A stretch of 64,000 bases of DNA from Podospora bellae-mahoneyi (GCF_035222275.1 NC_085883.1:434001-498000); one strand, 5' to 3'; positions 10,510 through 23,562 are shown, counted from the first letter of the stretch. Translations and numbers: made by a program. The notes: generated from the sequence alone by a model not told the origin.

Positions 10510-11914
10510 GCTTGGAAAAAATGTGTTTGATTTCGAAATGTCTAAATTAACCAGCTTAAGTTCGAATAACTAGTTTGCAAATCAAGGTAAAGGCCTAGTT
10601 AAATCGTTATACAAACCAACGTATTATTTATTTTAACTATAGTTCCGTTTTATATTTATTATTATTATCATTGTTTTACTCCGTTTTACTATAAAAAAAG
10701 TATATTAATCTTACTAATGCTATTTATATAGGAAAAAACTATACCTTAAGCCGAATAAAAAATATATATCGGTAATAAATAAAAAATAATTATTAAAAAA
10801 ATTAAATAATTATAAAATAAAAAAAACTTTCAATAAAATTTTAAATATTAATTATCCTCGACTTTTACTCCGGCCGGCGCTTCTACCTCTTCCTTTCCTA
10901 TTAATATATTTCTTTATTTAAATTTCAAGTTTCTCGCTAAGCTATATTTTAATAAACGGCTGGAATTTATTAATAAACTTAAAACCTTTCCTAATAGCCT
11001 TCGATTTTAAAACCTATACTTTATAGTACAAGGCTAAAATCTCGATACGTACGGATAATATTTATTAATTAAGTTTTAAACTTTAGTAATATTAATTATT
11101 ATAAAATAAAATACTTAATTATTTAACGGCTTTCTCCGTAAATATAATAAAGAGTAGTTAAGCTTAAAACTTATCATTTAATTAGGAAATCTTATAGACT
11201 TATTACTCTTATATAAGCCTAAACTAATAAAGAACTTTAAGTTTTTATTAAATCCTTTTATTTCTTTAGGGTTTTATTTATGAAAAATATTTTTAAAGGT
11301 TCTTTATTCGCTATTTTAGTAGGTCGGTCCTTAACTTATTTTTTAACGGTTTTTTTATATTTAATAGAGTATTATTTTTATTATAAGTATTAAAGTCTTT
11401 ACTTAGCTTTCTCCTTAACTTTTATTTTAATTTTTACTTTAATTTTAATATTAATTAATTTATTAATTAATAGTAATTATAGTTTTATTAATAACCGTAG
11501 GTTCCTACAGGTAAATAGGTTTTTAATTTAACTTTTATTTTTAAAAGCGTTAATATATTTTATTATACGCTTTTTAGTCGAGCCGCCTTAAGGAGTACTT
11601 TAATACCTATAATCCTTTTTTATTATATAAGAACGAGTTTTATAGCCGGATTTTAAAGTTTCTTAATTTTTCATTAAAATATAGGTTTAATAATAATACT
11701 TAGGTTTCGGTTCTTAAATTTTTAATTAATATAGCTTTATATATTTCGGTTATTATCCTAAGATTTTTAATCTAGGCTTTCGCTAATCTTTTCGTTAAAT
11801 TATATGATTAAGTTTTAATTAAAGTAAATATATAGTAATTAATAATTCTACAAGCTATAGCGCTTTTAATATATTTAATATTAAAATAATTAATTTTATA
11901 TCCGGTAATTCTTT
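10510..11914 (-). mobile_element. RIP-degraded LINE remnant (Tad-like), left part
   Basis: AT-rich, TpA-rich sequence with no open frames. On the minus strand 11802-11643 translates, through RIP stop codons, to LTKRLAKA-x-IKNLRIIT, then an IYKAxLIKNLRTET-like stretch and NLYFNEKLRNFKIRL. This is the order and spacing of the region just after the reverse-transcriptase domain in fungal Tad-type LINEs (known from that family: LAKAQxxxLRxVTGAYxATP, then LDLYLNERL). Element D interrupts it at 11915, so the part nearer its 5' end continues beyond 48426. The boundaries are unsure. Confidence 0.55.
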
Positions 11915-11919
11915 ATATT

Positions 11920-12272
11920 TGTGACAAGGGCTGTAATATCAGGGCTTGGAACTCATGGTTCAATTCCGACTAATAATCTTTGATGGCCTCGAAGAGCGTG
12001 ATACTGAAAAGAAGAAGAAGAGATATAGTCTTGGTGTTTCTAAACGCGTATTTTATCCTCCCTCGCGTGGCCCGTGCCCTTATTGGCCTCAGGCCATCGC
12101 TAAGTCCTTCAATATCCTGCTGGCCAGTGGGCTTCCTTTGATAACCGCTATACCTCTAATTGCCTGCCTCACTTTAAACGAGAGGCTTATAACTTATAGT
12201 TACCTCTCCTTGCGGTAGTATCGATAGTGTTATTAGTTATGGTTGCAGGTAAGTAGCTTTTACCGTATAACA
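11920..12272 (-). repeat. Element D 3' LTR
   Basis: 353 bp, same length as the partner at 48069-48421 and the solo copy at 606-958. It is moderately RIPed: many CA/TG of the solo copy are TA here. Confidence 0.9.
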
Positions 12273-12290
12273 CTATCTCCCCCCTTCTTA
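12273..12290 (-). promoter_or_regulatory. Polypurine tract of element D
   Basis: On the minus strand a run close to AAGAAGGGGGGAGATAG abuts the 3' LTR (TGTTATACGG). This is the position and composition of a plus-strand primer tract for reverse transcription, and it fixes the orientation of D. Confidence 0.75.
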
Positions 12291-12452
12291 TACTCGCCCA
12301 CGAGCTTAGTAATAGCTTTACGACTTAATATGTAAGTCCTTAGGTTTATCGGGGAACTAAGCGTAAAAGGCTCGAACTACGGTCTTCGCTCCGTCGCTAT
12401 AAAAGTAATCGTATAGTTCTTAAGTCCAGTATTTCCGTTAAAGCTAACCTTC

Positions 12453-12897
12453 TGTCACAGTTAACCCAACGGCAGGTCGCGCAGTAGGTGGGGCGCGGGG
12501 CGTCCCCAGCCAATTATTAAGGAAACCAGGAGGCAGCTAATCAAGGCTGGCCAGAAGTGCTACGGCGCCAAGAGGCCTGAGCAGTCTGCAGGATGCAAGA
12601 TGCTACGGGTGATCGAAGGCATAGCACGACGAGCACTCCGCAGGATGCAAAGTGCTAGGAGTGATCGGGGCCGTAGTAGGGCGAGCACCTCAGGGCCCCG
12701 AGGTCTATATATACGCAGGAACTGGCTAGTATAGATAGACAGTTCCGTAATATGCAATTTAAGTTTATATTCACAGTATTTTATATTTACATTAAGACAT
12801 TTTATCGTACACTGTTTAACTATACCGAACCAGGATTATTTAGAAGTAACCTTTAACCGGTATCCCTTTTAGAGGTTTTAGATAGGGGTTCGTTATA
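12453..12897 (+). repeat. Element A 5' LTR
   Basis: 445 bp. U3 (to about 12700) is GC-rich with two imperfect repeats built on GCAGGATGCAAxxTGCTA and GTGATCG; it is followed by TATATATACG and the R-U5 sequence shared with B, C and E. The 3' end reads GTTATA, i.e. a RIPed GTCATA. Confidence 0.92.
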
Positions 12898-13799
12898 CGT
12901 TATATACTTACTTTAACTTTATTATAGATAAATTAAAGGTATTTAAATATTATAATTAAAAATATTAATACCTAACCTACCTTCGACTAGCTTCTTACGC
13001 GTATTTAGGAGCTTAAGGATAAGTCGCGGATCTCGTACGACTCCCTTACGTAAAAAAATATTATACTTTACTAGGAACTTAGCGCCTTATATAGAAAAGA
13101 AAATCGCGTTAAGCTTAAGGCTCTAGATCGCTATAGAGGAGCTAAAGGAAAGTTAGAAGGATTTTTAATTTAGTTTAAAATATACTTTCGGTACTACCCT
13201 TTCTATTTTCCGGACGAGCCGTCTAAGGTAATATACGTTACGTTTAGATTTAAAAATAAGGTACTCGTTTAGTTTAAGCCGATTTTAGGAAACTATTTCG
13301 ATAATAAAGACGATAAGCGGGAAAAGATTACGAAAAAGTATTTTAAGTCGTATAAAAAGTTCGAAGAGAAGATTAAGGAGGTGTTTAAAGAGTACAATGA
13401 AGGTAGGCGTGCTTAGGAGCGACTAATTAACTTAAAGTAAATTAGATTTATTACCGATTACGCTATAGTATTTAGGACGGATATACTCTATAGTAAAATT
13501 AACGATAAAGGGTTAATATAGTTATTCTATAACGGGCTTAAGGAAGAAGTTAAGGACGAGCTATATCGAGAGGAACGACCGGAGATAATTAACGAGTATA
13601 TTATAATGGCGGTCCGTATCGACGATCGGTAATACTAACGCCGTAAGGAGCGTAAAGGCACGCGCGTGTAAGGACCCTATCGACCCAACGATAAGAGGAA
13701 GAGACGACCGTACGGCACTCACGTCTCAGGAACTACGTACGCAGGACCTATGGAGATTAATGCTATACAGCAGTAAAGGCCGTAAGGCCGGAGCCAGGG

Positions 13800-13868
13800 C
13801 AGGGATAACCTTAAGTGTTTTAACTGCGGCAAGGCAGGACACTTTAAGAAGGACTATCGGGCACCTAA
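13800..13868 (+). pseudogene. Element A Gag zinc knuckle
   Basis: Translates as KCFNCGKAGHFKKDYRAPK: a CCHC knuckle with spacing C-x2-C-x4-H-x4-C in which the last Cys is Tyr (TGT to TAT, a RIP-type change). Equivalent, more damaged knuckles lie at about 39052 (E, plus), 29316-29370 (B, minus) and 22679-22727 (C, minus). Confidence 0.88.
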
Positions 13869-14049
13869 ACGACTCGGCTGGAAGAAGGAGATCGCAGCTA
13901 CCACCACATCGAAGGGACCGAGGGTTGTGGAGGTAGCAGCCATCGGGTACCAGCAAGGCGAAGGTGTGGGACAACGACCCAAGGCTCATTAGCGAGGTCG
14001 CTGCTACATAGGGAGGAGGTAAGAGAGATAAACGCCTCTGGATTACTGC

Positions 14050-15900
14050 ACGCTGGAGGGACCTCCAGGCAGTGGCATTGGTAAACGGTGGTGCGGAAAC
14101 GAACCTGATTTCGCCACAGTTCGTACATTAGGCCCGGATACTATGGAAGAAAAAGAAGGAATAGATCGTTATATAAGGACCATTTCGTACGCAAAAGGTC
14201 TATAGGGAAACACTACCCCTAGACATTATAGTCGAAGGAAAAATAACTTTAGTTATATTCGATATTATAGATATAGGACCCTCGAAGGATATAATCCTAG
14301 GGCAACTATAATATAAAAACTATAACCTAGATATCGATTAGAGGGATAGTAGCTACCTACGACTAAAAGAACCTTAAAAGTATTTAACCAACGATAGGAG
14401 ATCAGAAGTACGTACGGAGCAGAGTATAGGACAAATATCCTCCACGGCACTACCGTAAGGAGCTTAAAAAGTAATAATATATTTTATCGATATAAGCGGT
14501 AAGATTAAAGAAGTAAGGTTAACGACGTTAGTAAAGATATCGGAGGTTAATAAGTATATTTATTATAATAACGTAGAAAAGGGCGAGAAAAAAGCGGTAC
14601 CGGTAAAATATCGAGGATACCTAGCCTTTACGGTTAAGTATTTAGAGGGGCTTCTAAAGTAAGGGCCGTAAGACTATAAGATTAAATTAAAAGAAAGAAC
14701 TAAGCTATAGCTATTTAAGGTATACTATATTAACGATAAGTAAAGTAAAGAGCTACGGAAGTATTTAAACGAGAATTTAAAGAGAGGCTATATTAAAGAG
14801 TCTATATCGCTAGTAGGATACCCTATCTTTTTCGTACTAAAGAAAGATAGTAACTTACGACTATATATAGATTACCGGTAGCTAAATAATAAGACAGTAA
14901 AAAATAATTACCCGCTACCGTTAATATTTAGGTTACGGAGTTAATTAATAGGGGCGCGATACTTTATACGCTTAGATATACCTATCGGGTATACCTATAT
15001 ACGGATTAAAGAAAGAGACGAATAAAAAATAGCGTTTCGTACGCCTTATAATTATTTCGAGTATCTAATAATATTATTTAAACTAACTAATACGCTCGCG
15101 ACGTTCTAATCTCTCGTTAACTATACGATACAGAAGTACCTCGATAAAATAATAATATATTATTTCGATAACGTTTTTATCTATTTACGTATTTTAGAGG
15201 AATATAAGCGATACGTACGAAAGATACTCGACGCGCTATATAGAGCCGGACTTTTAATTAATAAGGAGAAAAGTAAGTTCTACGTATAAAAAATAATATA
15301 TTTAAGATACTTAATATCGTTAAGTAAGGTTCGTATAGAACTTAGGAAGATTACGGTAGTTAAAGACTAACTTACGCCGTAATTATAAATATACGTTAGG
15401 GAATTTTTAGGGTTTATAAATTTTTATAAGATATTTATTTAAAGATACGTAAGTATCGCGAGGCCTTTTAACTATTTAATTAAGAAGGACGTGGAGTTCC
15501 GGTAGAAGTAGGAAGAGAAGTAAGCCTTTTAAAAATTAAAAAAAGCTATTTTAAAGGACCCGGTATTTAAACTGCTAGACTTTAATCGACTATTTAAGGT
15601 CGAGGCAGATATATTAGACTATACGATCGGTAGGTAATTAAGATAGTAAGATAACGACGGTAAGTTATATTTAATAGCTTTTTTTTCGAAAAAGCTCGAG
15701 GGGATACGTTAAAACTACTTAATCTATAATAAAAAACTACTTACTATTATCGAAGCGTTCGAGGAGTAGAAGCTATACTTTAGTAATACTAAATATAAGG
15801 TATAGGTCTATACGGATTATAAGAATTTACGGTACTTTATAACTATAAAAGTCTTTAACGCGTAGTAAATACGATAGTTAAAGTTTCTTTCGGAATTTAA
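14050..15900 (+). pseudogene. Element A protease, reverse transcriptase, RNase H
   Basis: A GGAETNLISPQFV stretch (about 14085-14130) matches the active-site loop region of retroviral-type aspartic proteases, with GGAE in place of the usual DSGA. Gypsy reverse-transcriptase signatures follow: NLRLYIDYRQLN at about 14850 (LRxCVDYRxLN in intact elements), FTRLDIPIGYTYIRIKE at about 14960, and YYFDNVFIYL near 15160-15185 for the YFDD box. RNase H shows TDYKNLRYF at about 15815. Numerous RIP stops make it non-functional. Confidence 0.88.
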
Positions 15901-16199
15901 CTTCTAAATTAACTATAAAAAGGGATCGGAGAACGCTAGAGTAAACGCATTTAGCCGGTATACCGACTACTATAAAGATATATCTAGGAAATTACTATTA
16001 TTACTTAAGGAGGCACCTAATAGTACTCTTAAGTATTTATTATAGCCGTAAATAGAGTGTTACGTAATATATCGCGAAAGGTTTACTTCTAGCAAATACT
16101 AAAGGAAGTTAGGTAACGATATTACGGAGTAATACTAATAGGAAAAACTGGAGCTATACGGTATTTAAAAAAATAATTAAGGAAGGTTATGGTATAAGA

Positions 16200-16470
16200 A
16201 TTAAACGTAGGTAAAGCTAAGTGATCGGACGATATTAGTAATAGATATTTACGTATCGAAGTTCGGAGGATATATAGGTATCGCTAAAACTATAGAAAAA
16301 ATTAAGTAATACTTTAACTAGCCGAGGATTAAGGACGACGTTAAGGAAGCTATCCAGTTATATTATACGTGCGAGAGAACGAGGATTACGAGGTATAAGC
16401 CTCACGGATTTCTAGAGCCATTACTAGTAGCGGAGCGGCTATAGAGTTTAATTACGATAAACTTTATTAC
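16200..16470 (+). pseudogene. Element A integrase, 5' part
   Basis: Carries the GGYIGIAKTIEKIK-like stretch that follows the HHCC region in Gypsy integrases. The sequence is cut at 16470 by element C and resumes at 31772. The intact order can be read off element E at about 42540-42800, which has no insertion there. Confidence 0.8.
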
Positions 16471-16889
16471 TATGACGAACCCCTATCCAGAACCTCTGAA
16501 AGGGATACCGGTTGAAGGCTGCTTCTGAATAATCCTGGTCCGGTACAGCTAAACAGTATACGACAAGATGTCTCAATGTAATCACGAATACTGTAACTAC
16601 AACTTGAATTGCATACTGCGGAACTGTCTATCTATACCAGCCAGTTCCTCCGTATATATAGACCTTATGCTAAGCTATATTTACTTCTTGCTTAATGCCC
16701 TTAGTACACTAATTACGACTGCTTAGTCTGCTTAGTGCCCTAATCAGACTAAGTACCCCGCTTAGTTTACTTAGTACCCTAAGCGTATTAATTAGTCGTC
16801 CCTTACTATAATTAGTTTTTCTCGTACGTTCTTCCGATTAGCCCCTATTCCCGTGGCCCTATAACCCGTCCTATACTAGGGTTATAATA
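16471..16889 (-). repeat. Element C 3' LTR
   Basis: 419 bp. The R-U5 half is almost unRIPed (begins TATGACGAACCCC), while the U3 half has many CA-to-TA and TG-to-TA changes relative to 31533-31766. Confidence 0.92.
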
Positions 16890-17004
16890 CGATATTTCTT
16901 CTCCTAAGCTAATGCCCCGGTAGTTTAGCTTATTTATTTCTTTTATTAATAACTTTAAGTAAATTTTCCTCCTTTATTATTAACCGTACATAATATTTAA
17001 CCGT

Positions 17005-17646
17005 ATTAAGAAACCTACGCTAAAAGGTCCTTTTAGTACCCTTCGTTATTAAAATTTTATAGCCGCTATTTATATTTTCGGTAATAAAATACTTCCTTAT
17101 TTTTTTTACGAGGCTTTTAATATTTCCGATTACTATATTTTTAAACGCTTCTCTAAATATAATTACTATATACGTTCTGGTCGTTCCGACTATAATATCC
17201 TAGGTTTTACTCCCGCCTTAACGGCCTCCCTACGTCGCTAGAAAGAGAAACTAGACGCCGAAAAATAATAGGCTCGTATAGCTATATTATAAGCCGTTTC
17301 GAAGCTTTTACGGATAAAAATTTAACGCCGTATTTTAATTACTAAATTCCGTTACCTTACTACCCGCGAGGAGCGGGTAATTAAGGATCTAAAGTAGGAA
17401 AAAGCGTAGGCTTCTTTTACCGCTAATCCTCCCTTAGCCTTTCCTCTCGGTTAGACCTTTAATATACTAAACTAGTCTAGTTAGTTCCTGCCTAACGACC
17501 TATCTTTTAATCCTAATATAGCCGGTCCTTCTTTCTTATTTATATAGGACGCCGCCGGTAATATACTTTCCCTTTCCTAAGGTAATTAAAGTGCGCGGCG
17601 TTACTTATATTTAATCCTTTTTATACCTTTTAACCTTATAGTATAA
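17005..17646 (+). pseudogene. Antisense ORF of element C (Cys/Tyr-rich, coiled coil)
   Basis: On the strand opposite to C's gag-pol a single frame of 214 codons runs from a position equal to the start in element B to a TAA inside the tRNA-like unit at 17632. Its only interruptions are TAA/TAG, which RIP makes from CAA, CAG and TGG; no indel breaks the frame. The N-terminal half has regularly spaced Tyr (TAT/TAC, probably RIPed Cys) ending in SGRSDYNILGFTPAL. A charged helical part follows (KEKLDAEK, LTTREERVIKDLK). The C-terminus has DLSFNPNIAGPSFL, shared with the other three elements. The start codon is unsure (ATT here, ATA in B and A). Confidence 0.6.
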
Positions 17647-17752
17647 TATATAATATACCGACTATTTTGCCGGAGGCGTAGGGTCGAATCTTACTAAGTT
17701 TTTCCTAACTTTATTTTATAGCTATCTAGCTATAAGTTAAGGCTAGCTTTTT
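17632..17752 (+). ncRNA. tRNA-like unit 1 with hairpin and T5, element C
   Basis: 70-nt tRNA-like head (17632-17701: acceptor ends AACCTTA/TAAGTTT, T-arm with GTCGAAT loop) followed by a hairpin with TATAGCTA/TAGCTATA arms and a T5 run. Total 121 nt, as in A, B and E. Confidence 0.6.
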
Positions 17753-17831
17753 ATTATCCGCCGGTAATACGTTTTTTTACGGTGGTAGGAATATATAATA
17801 TTAGTTAGGCCTAGATTTTTTTTTACTTTTT

Positions 17832-17901
17832 AACCTTATAATATATTATATAATATACCGACTACTTTATCGGAGGCGTAGGTTCGATTCTTACTAAGGT
17901 T
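17832..17901 (+). other. tRNA-like unit 2, element C
   Basis: 70 nt starting exactly 200 bp after unit 1, with T-arm GTAGGTTCGAT and a following T-run. RIP has weakened the D-arm. Confidence 0.6.
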
Positions 17902-17959
17902 TTTCTAGGTTTAAGAGGGCCCGGTAAGGTCTTTTTACGCCTGGATCTATTTTTATTTA

Positions 17960-20900
17960 TTTAGGTTTTAGCCGGTTTAAATATCGCTAATAGAATTTTT
18001 TTAATTTCTTTAAGTAATTAAAGTATATTTATAATTCCTATAAATTATTTATAGCCGGATATCTTAATTAACTAACTAAATACTTTATTTAATTTATATT
18101 AAACCGTAAATCTAGTATTTCTTCTATATCGTACTCTTCTTTTTCGTCCTCCGATACGGCCTATATATTAGCCTTATTTACCGGTAGTGCGGGCTTTAAA
18201 AGTAAAATATAAAAGGTATATAACCGTAAACGTATTATACGAGGTAGCTTTAGTTCGAATATTATTTCCGATATTTTCTTTTTAACCTTAAACGGACCTA
18301 CTTATTTATAGTCTAGCTTCTTACTAGGTTTTTTAGTACGTAAATTACGTATAGAAAGGAATATTATATTTCCTTCTTTAAAATAAAGTCCCTCGAGTTT
18401 TTTAATATTATAATATTTCCGTATCCTTTCCCTTATAAACTTTAATTTTTACTTAAGTTTACCGTAAAATATATATATTTTATTTACTTTAACCCCGGCC
18501 CTAAGTACCTTAACCGTAGGTCCTTACCGTAGGTCTACCTCGTAGCCGAAATTCGCGAAGAAAAGTATAATTTTCGTAATCTCCGTTAATAATATATTAT
18601 ACGCTAGTTATACCGTAAATAATAATTTAATTTAATTATTTTACTTAAAATTAATATAGTTCCGTAAATATTATTTTACGATTTAATTAAATTACTTCGT
18701 TTAACCGTCTATCTAAAGGTAATAGGCCGATAACGCCTTACTTATTATCTTTAGCTTTATTATTAACGCTTTTTAAAATTTTAATATAAATTTAGTATCG
18801 CGATCCGTAATAAATTCTTTTAACTATATATATATTACTATAATATACTATAGTACTACGTCCGTTAATTACTTTACCGACCAGGTTTCCTTATATAGTA
18901 AAAAGTATACTTACTTAATAAACCTATCGATTACTATTAATATATTATTATACTTAACGCCGGTTATTATATTTTTAAACTTTAGTAATTTAATAATAAA
19001 ATCTATAATAACTAAACTCTATAGCCGTTCCGCTATTAATAATAGTTTTAGAAATCTATACGGCTTATACTTTATAAATATCGTTCTTTCGTACGTATAA
19101 TATAATTAAATAGTTTCCTTAACGTTATCCTTAATCCTTAGTTAATTAAAATACTACTTAATCTTTTCTATAATTTTAGTAATACCTATATATCCTCCGA
19201 ACTTCGATACGTAAATATTTATTATTAATATCGTCCGATTATTTATCTTTACGTACGCCCGATTCTTATATTATAGCCTTCCTTAATTATTTTTCTAAAT
19301 ACCCTATAGCTCTAGCTCTTCTTATTAATATTACTTTATAATATCGGTACTTAATTTCCTTTAATATTTATTAAAAGTAGCTTTTTCGCAATATATTACG
19401 TAATATTTTATTTACGGTTATAATAAATATTTAAGAATATTATTAAGCGTCCTTTTAAATAATAATAATAACTCCTTAAGTATATCCTTATAGTAGTTAG
19501 TACGCCGGTTAAATATATTTACTTTAATATTTTCTAATCCTTTTTTATAATTAACTTAGAAATTAAATTCCGAAAGAAACTTTAATTATTATATTTACTA
19601 TATATTAAGGACCTTCGTAATAATAAAGTACTATAAATTTTTATAATCCGTATAGACTTATATTTTATACTTAATATTATTAAAATATAACTTTTATTCC
19701 TCGAACGTTTCGATAATAGCGAGTAGCTTTTTATTATAGATTAAATAGTTTTAACGTACTTTTTTAAGTTTCTTCGAAAAAAAGATTATTAAATATAATT
19801 TACTATCGTTATTTCGCTATTCTAATTACCTACTAATTATATAATTTAATATATCCGCCTCGACCTTAAATAATCGATTAAAGTTTAATAATTTAAGTAC
19901 TAAGTCCTTTAAAATAATTTTTTTTAGTTTTTAAAAGGCTTACTCCTTTTCCTACTCCTATCGGAATTTTATATTTTTCTTAATTAAGTAGTTAAGAGGC
20001 TTCGTAATACTTACGTACCTTCGAATAAATATTTTATAGAAATTCGTAAACTTTAAAAATTTTTTAACGTATATTTATAATTATAGTATAGGTTAATCCT
20101 TAATTATTATAATTTTCTTAAATTTTATACAAACTTTATTTAACGATATTAAGTATTTTAAATATATTATTTTTTATACGTAAAACTTACTTTTTTCTTT
20201 ATTAATTAAAAGTCTAGCTCCGTATAACGCGTCAAGTATTTTTTATATATACCGTTTATATTCCTTTAAAGTACGTAAGTAAATAAAAATATTATTAAAA
20301 TAATATATTATTATTTTATCGAGGTATTTCTATATTATATAGTTAATAAAAAATTAGAACGTTGCGGGTATATTAGTTAGCTTAAATAATATTACGAAAT
20401 ACTCGAAATAATTATAGGGTATACGAAACGTTATTTTTTATTCGTTTCTTTCTTTAATCCGTATATAGGCGTATCCGATAGGTATATTTAAATGTATAAA
20501 GTATTACGTCCCGGCTAATTAACTCCGTAATCTAAATATTAACGATAGTAGGTAATTATTTTTTATAATTTTATTATTTAATTACCGGTAATCTATATAT
20601 AATCGTAAGTTACTATCCTTTTTTAGTACGAAAAAAATAAAGTATTTTACTAGCGATATAAACTTTTTAATATAATTTCTTTTTAAATTCTCGTCTAAAT
20701 ACTTCCGTAATTCCTTATTTTATTTATTATTAATATAATATACTTTAAATAATTATAATTTAATTTCCTTTTTTAATTTAATTTCGTAGTTTTACGGCCC
20801 TCGCTTTAAAAGCTTTTTTAAATATTTAGCCGTAAAGGCTAAGTATCCTCGATATTCTACTAGTATTACTTTTTTCTTACCCTTTTTTACGTTATTATAA

Positions 20901-22730
20901 TAAATATATTTATTAACCTCTAATATTTTTATTAACGTCGTTAACTTTACTTTTTCGATCTTACCGTTTATATCGATAGAATATATTATTATTTTTTAAG
21001 CTCTTTACGGTAGTACTGTAGAGGGTACTTATCCTATACTTTACTCCGTACGTACCTCTAATCTCTTATCGTTAACTAAATACTTTTAAGGTTTTTTTAA
21101 TTATAAATAATTATTGTCCCTTTAATCGATATTTAAATTATAGTTTTTATATTATAATTACTTTAGGATTATATCCTTCGAGGGTCCTATATTTATAATA
21201 TCGAATATAATTAAAATTATTTTCCTTTCGACTATAATATTTAGAGGTAGTATTTCCCTATAAACCTTTTACGTATAAAATAGTTTTTATATAATAATTT
21301 ATTCTTTCTTTTTTTTCTATAGTATCCGGGCTTAATATACGAAGTATAGCGAAATTAAGTTTATTTCTATACTATTATTTATTAATATTATTACTTAAAG
21401 ATCTTTTTATCGTATAGTAATTTAGAAGCGTTTATTTCTTTTACCTCCTCCTTATATAGTAGCGACTTTACTAATAAGCTTTAAATCGTTATTTTATACT
21501 TTCGCTTTATACTAATACTTTTAAAAATACCGTTCGTAGTTTATTAGAGATTAACGGCCCCCGCGAAGGGCCGCGAATCGTTTTTTAAATAATTATATTA
21601 TTTAAAAGTATCCTTTTACTCCGGATTAATTAATAATATAAAGTCTTTTAATCATATTTACTTAACTTCTTCCTACCTTCTATCTCTTACTTTTTTAATA
21701 CTTTCTTATATTCTCGTCCGATAGCGGTTCTTTTATTTAATTTTACGCGTTTTATTTTAGTAATATCGCTTAACTTTCTCCCGTAAATATATAGTATAGT
21801 CTAGGCTTAAATACTATCCTAGTACTACTTTCTTTAAAAAACGTACGCTATCGTCTGTATTTTAACCTTTTATATATTCGATATAATACTTTATATATTT
21901 TAATACGATTTATATAACCTAAAAGTTATTTTTTAGTTTAATTAGGTCTTAAACTTTTTATAAAAAATAATCGTTTAAATCCTTTTACTAAATTTTTTCT
22001 TACCTAATTATAATCTTTCTAACTAACTATAACTTACTTTCCTTACTTATTTTATATACCGGCTAATAACTATATAATAATTTACTTTAATAATATTTTA
22101 TATATCCGTATATAATATATTAAAATTAAAATTCTTTTTAATATTTTAGATATTTAAAATAAAATTATACTATATTTTTCTTATAAGGTATATACTATAT
22201 AAGTATTAATATATTTTTTAGCCTTTTTACGATCCTAATACTAGCGACTTTCCTACCTTTTTAATACTTTTTTTAACTTTTATATATAAACTTTATAAGC
22301 TACGATATATTTTATAAAATAATAAATCTATATTTACCGTATTACCTCTCTAGTATTATTTACCTAATAAGTTTTTACGTAAGACTATTACTTTTAGCGA
22401 CTTCCGTAATAATTTCTATAATAATCTATACTAATTAATTTTATAATATTTATATTTAAAAATCTCTTTTTTTATACTTTACCTTTAACCTTTTTACTAT
22501 TTTTTATAATTCCTAAAACTTTACTTTCTTTTATTCGGTATACTAATTAGAATTTTCCTTTAATTTTATTATTTCGTTTTATTAATACCCGATAGCCGTT
22601 ACCTCTATAACCTTTAGTCCCTTCGATATAATAGTAACTATAATTTTTTTTTTTAGCTAAGTCGTTTAAATATTTAATAATCTTTCTTAAAATATTTTAC
22701 TTTACCGTAATTAAAATACTTAAAATTATT
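17960..22730 (-). pseudogene. Element C gag-pol remainder with chromodomain
   Basis: Homologous along its length to 24600-29370 of element B and, inverted, to A and E. The zinc knuckle lies at about 22727-22679, pol in the middle and a chromodomain at the low-coordinate end. Almost every CpA/TpG has become TpA, so there are stop codons throughout. Confidence 0.8.
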
Positions 22731-23060
22731 TTTACTTTAGCTTTAGCTTTATAGCCTTTATTACTATATAATATCGATATTTATTAATCTTAAATATATA
22801 GTACCGGAATAATTAATATTAAAGTATTATTTTTTACGTTTATTATTAAGGCGGTTATTACTAAAGTATCCCTTATTACCGTAATAACCCCTATTACTAT
22901 CCTTCTTCTCTATATAACGTTAGAACCACCGATCGTCGATCTATATAGTTATAATAATATACTTATTAATAGTATTAAGCCTCGACTCTTTATATAACTT
23001 ATTCTTTACCTTTTCTTTAAAGTTATTAAAAAAGAATTATATTAACCTTTTATCGTTAAT

Positions 23061-23443
23061 TATGACGAACCCCTATCCAGAACCTCTGAAAGGGATACCG
23101 GTTGAAGGCTACTTCTGAATAATCCTGGTTCGGTACAGCTAGATAGTGTACGACAAGATGTCTTAATATAAATATTAGATGCCGTAAATATAATTTGAAT
23201 TATATACTGCGGAACTATCTATCTACACTAGCTAGTTCCTCCGTATATATATATTTTACGTTAAGCCTAGCGTTATCCTGGATCGATAGGCTCGACCCTC
23301 GATCTTATCGATACTATCCTTCTGGGGTTAACTCTTCTGGATCGACCCTCGATCTTAATAATCCTATTCTGATTAGTCTATAATCCTGTACTAATAATTG
23401 GTTAATAGTACGCCTACGCCCTACTAGGTATTAAGCCGTAACA
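23061..23443 (-). repeat. Element B 3' LTR
   Basis: 383 bp, begins TATGACGAACCCC. The U3 differs completely from those of A, C and E and holds repeats of CTGGATCGA and CTCGATCxT. Confidence 0.93.
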
Positions 23444-23562
23444 CGACGCTCCCCCTCCTAGGCCGAAGTCCCGTCGGCCTAACTTACTTTCCTTCGTCCG
23501 CTAATATTTATAAGTTTTCCTCCTTTTTCCTTTATTCTTTACGCTTTAGTATATTTAACCGT

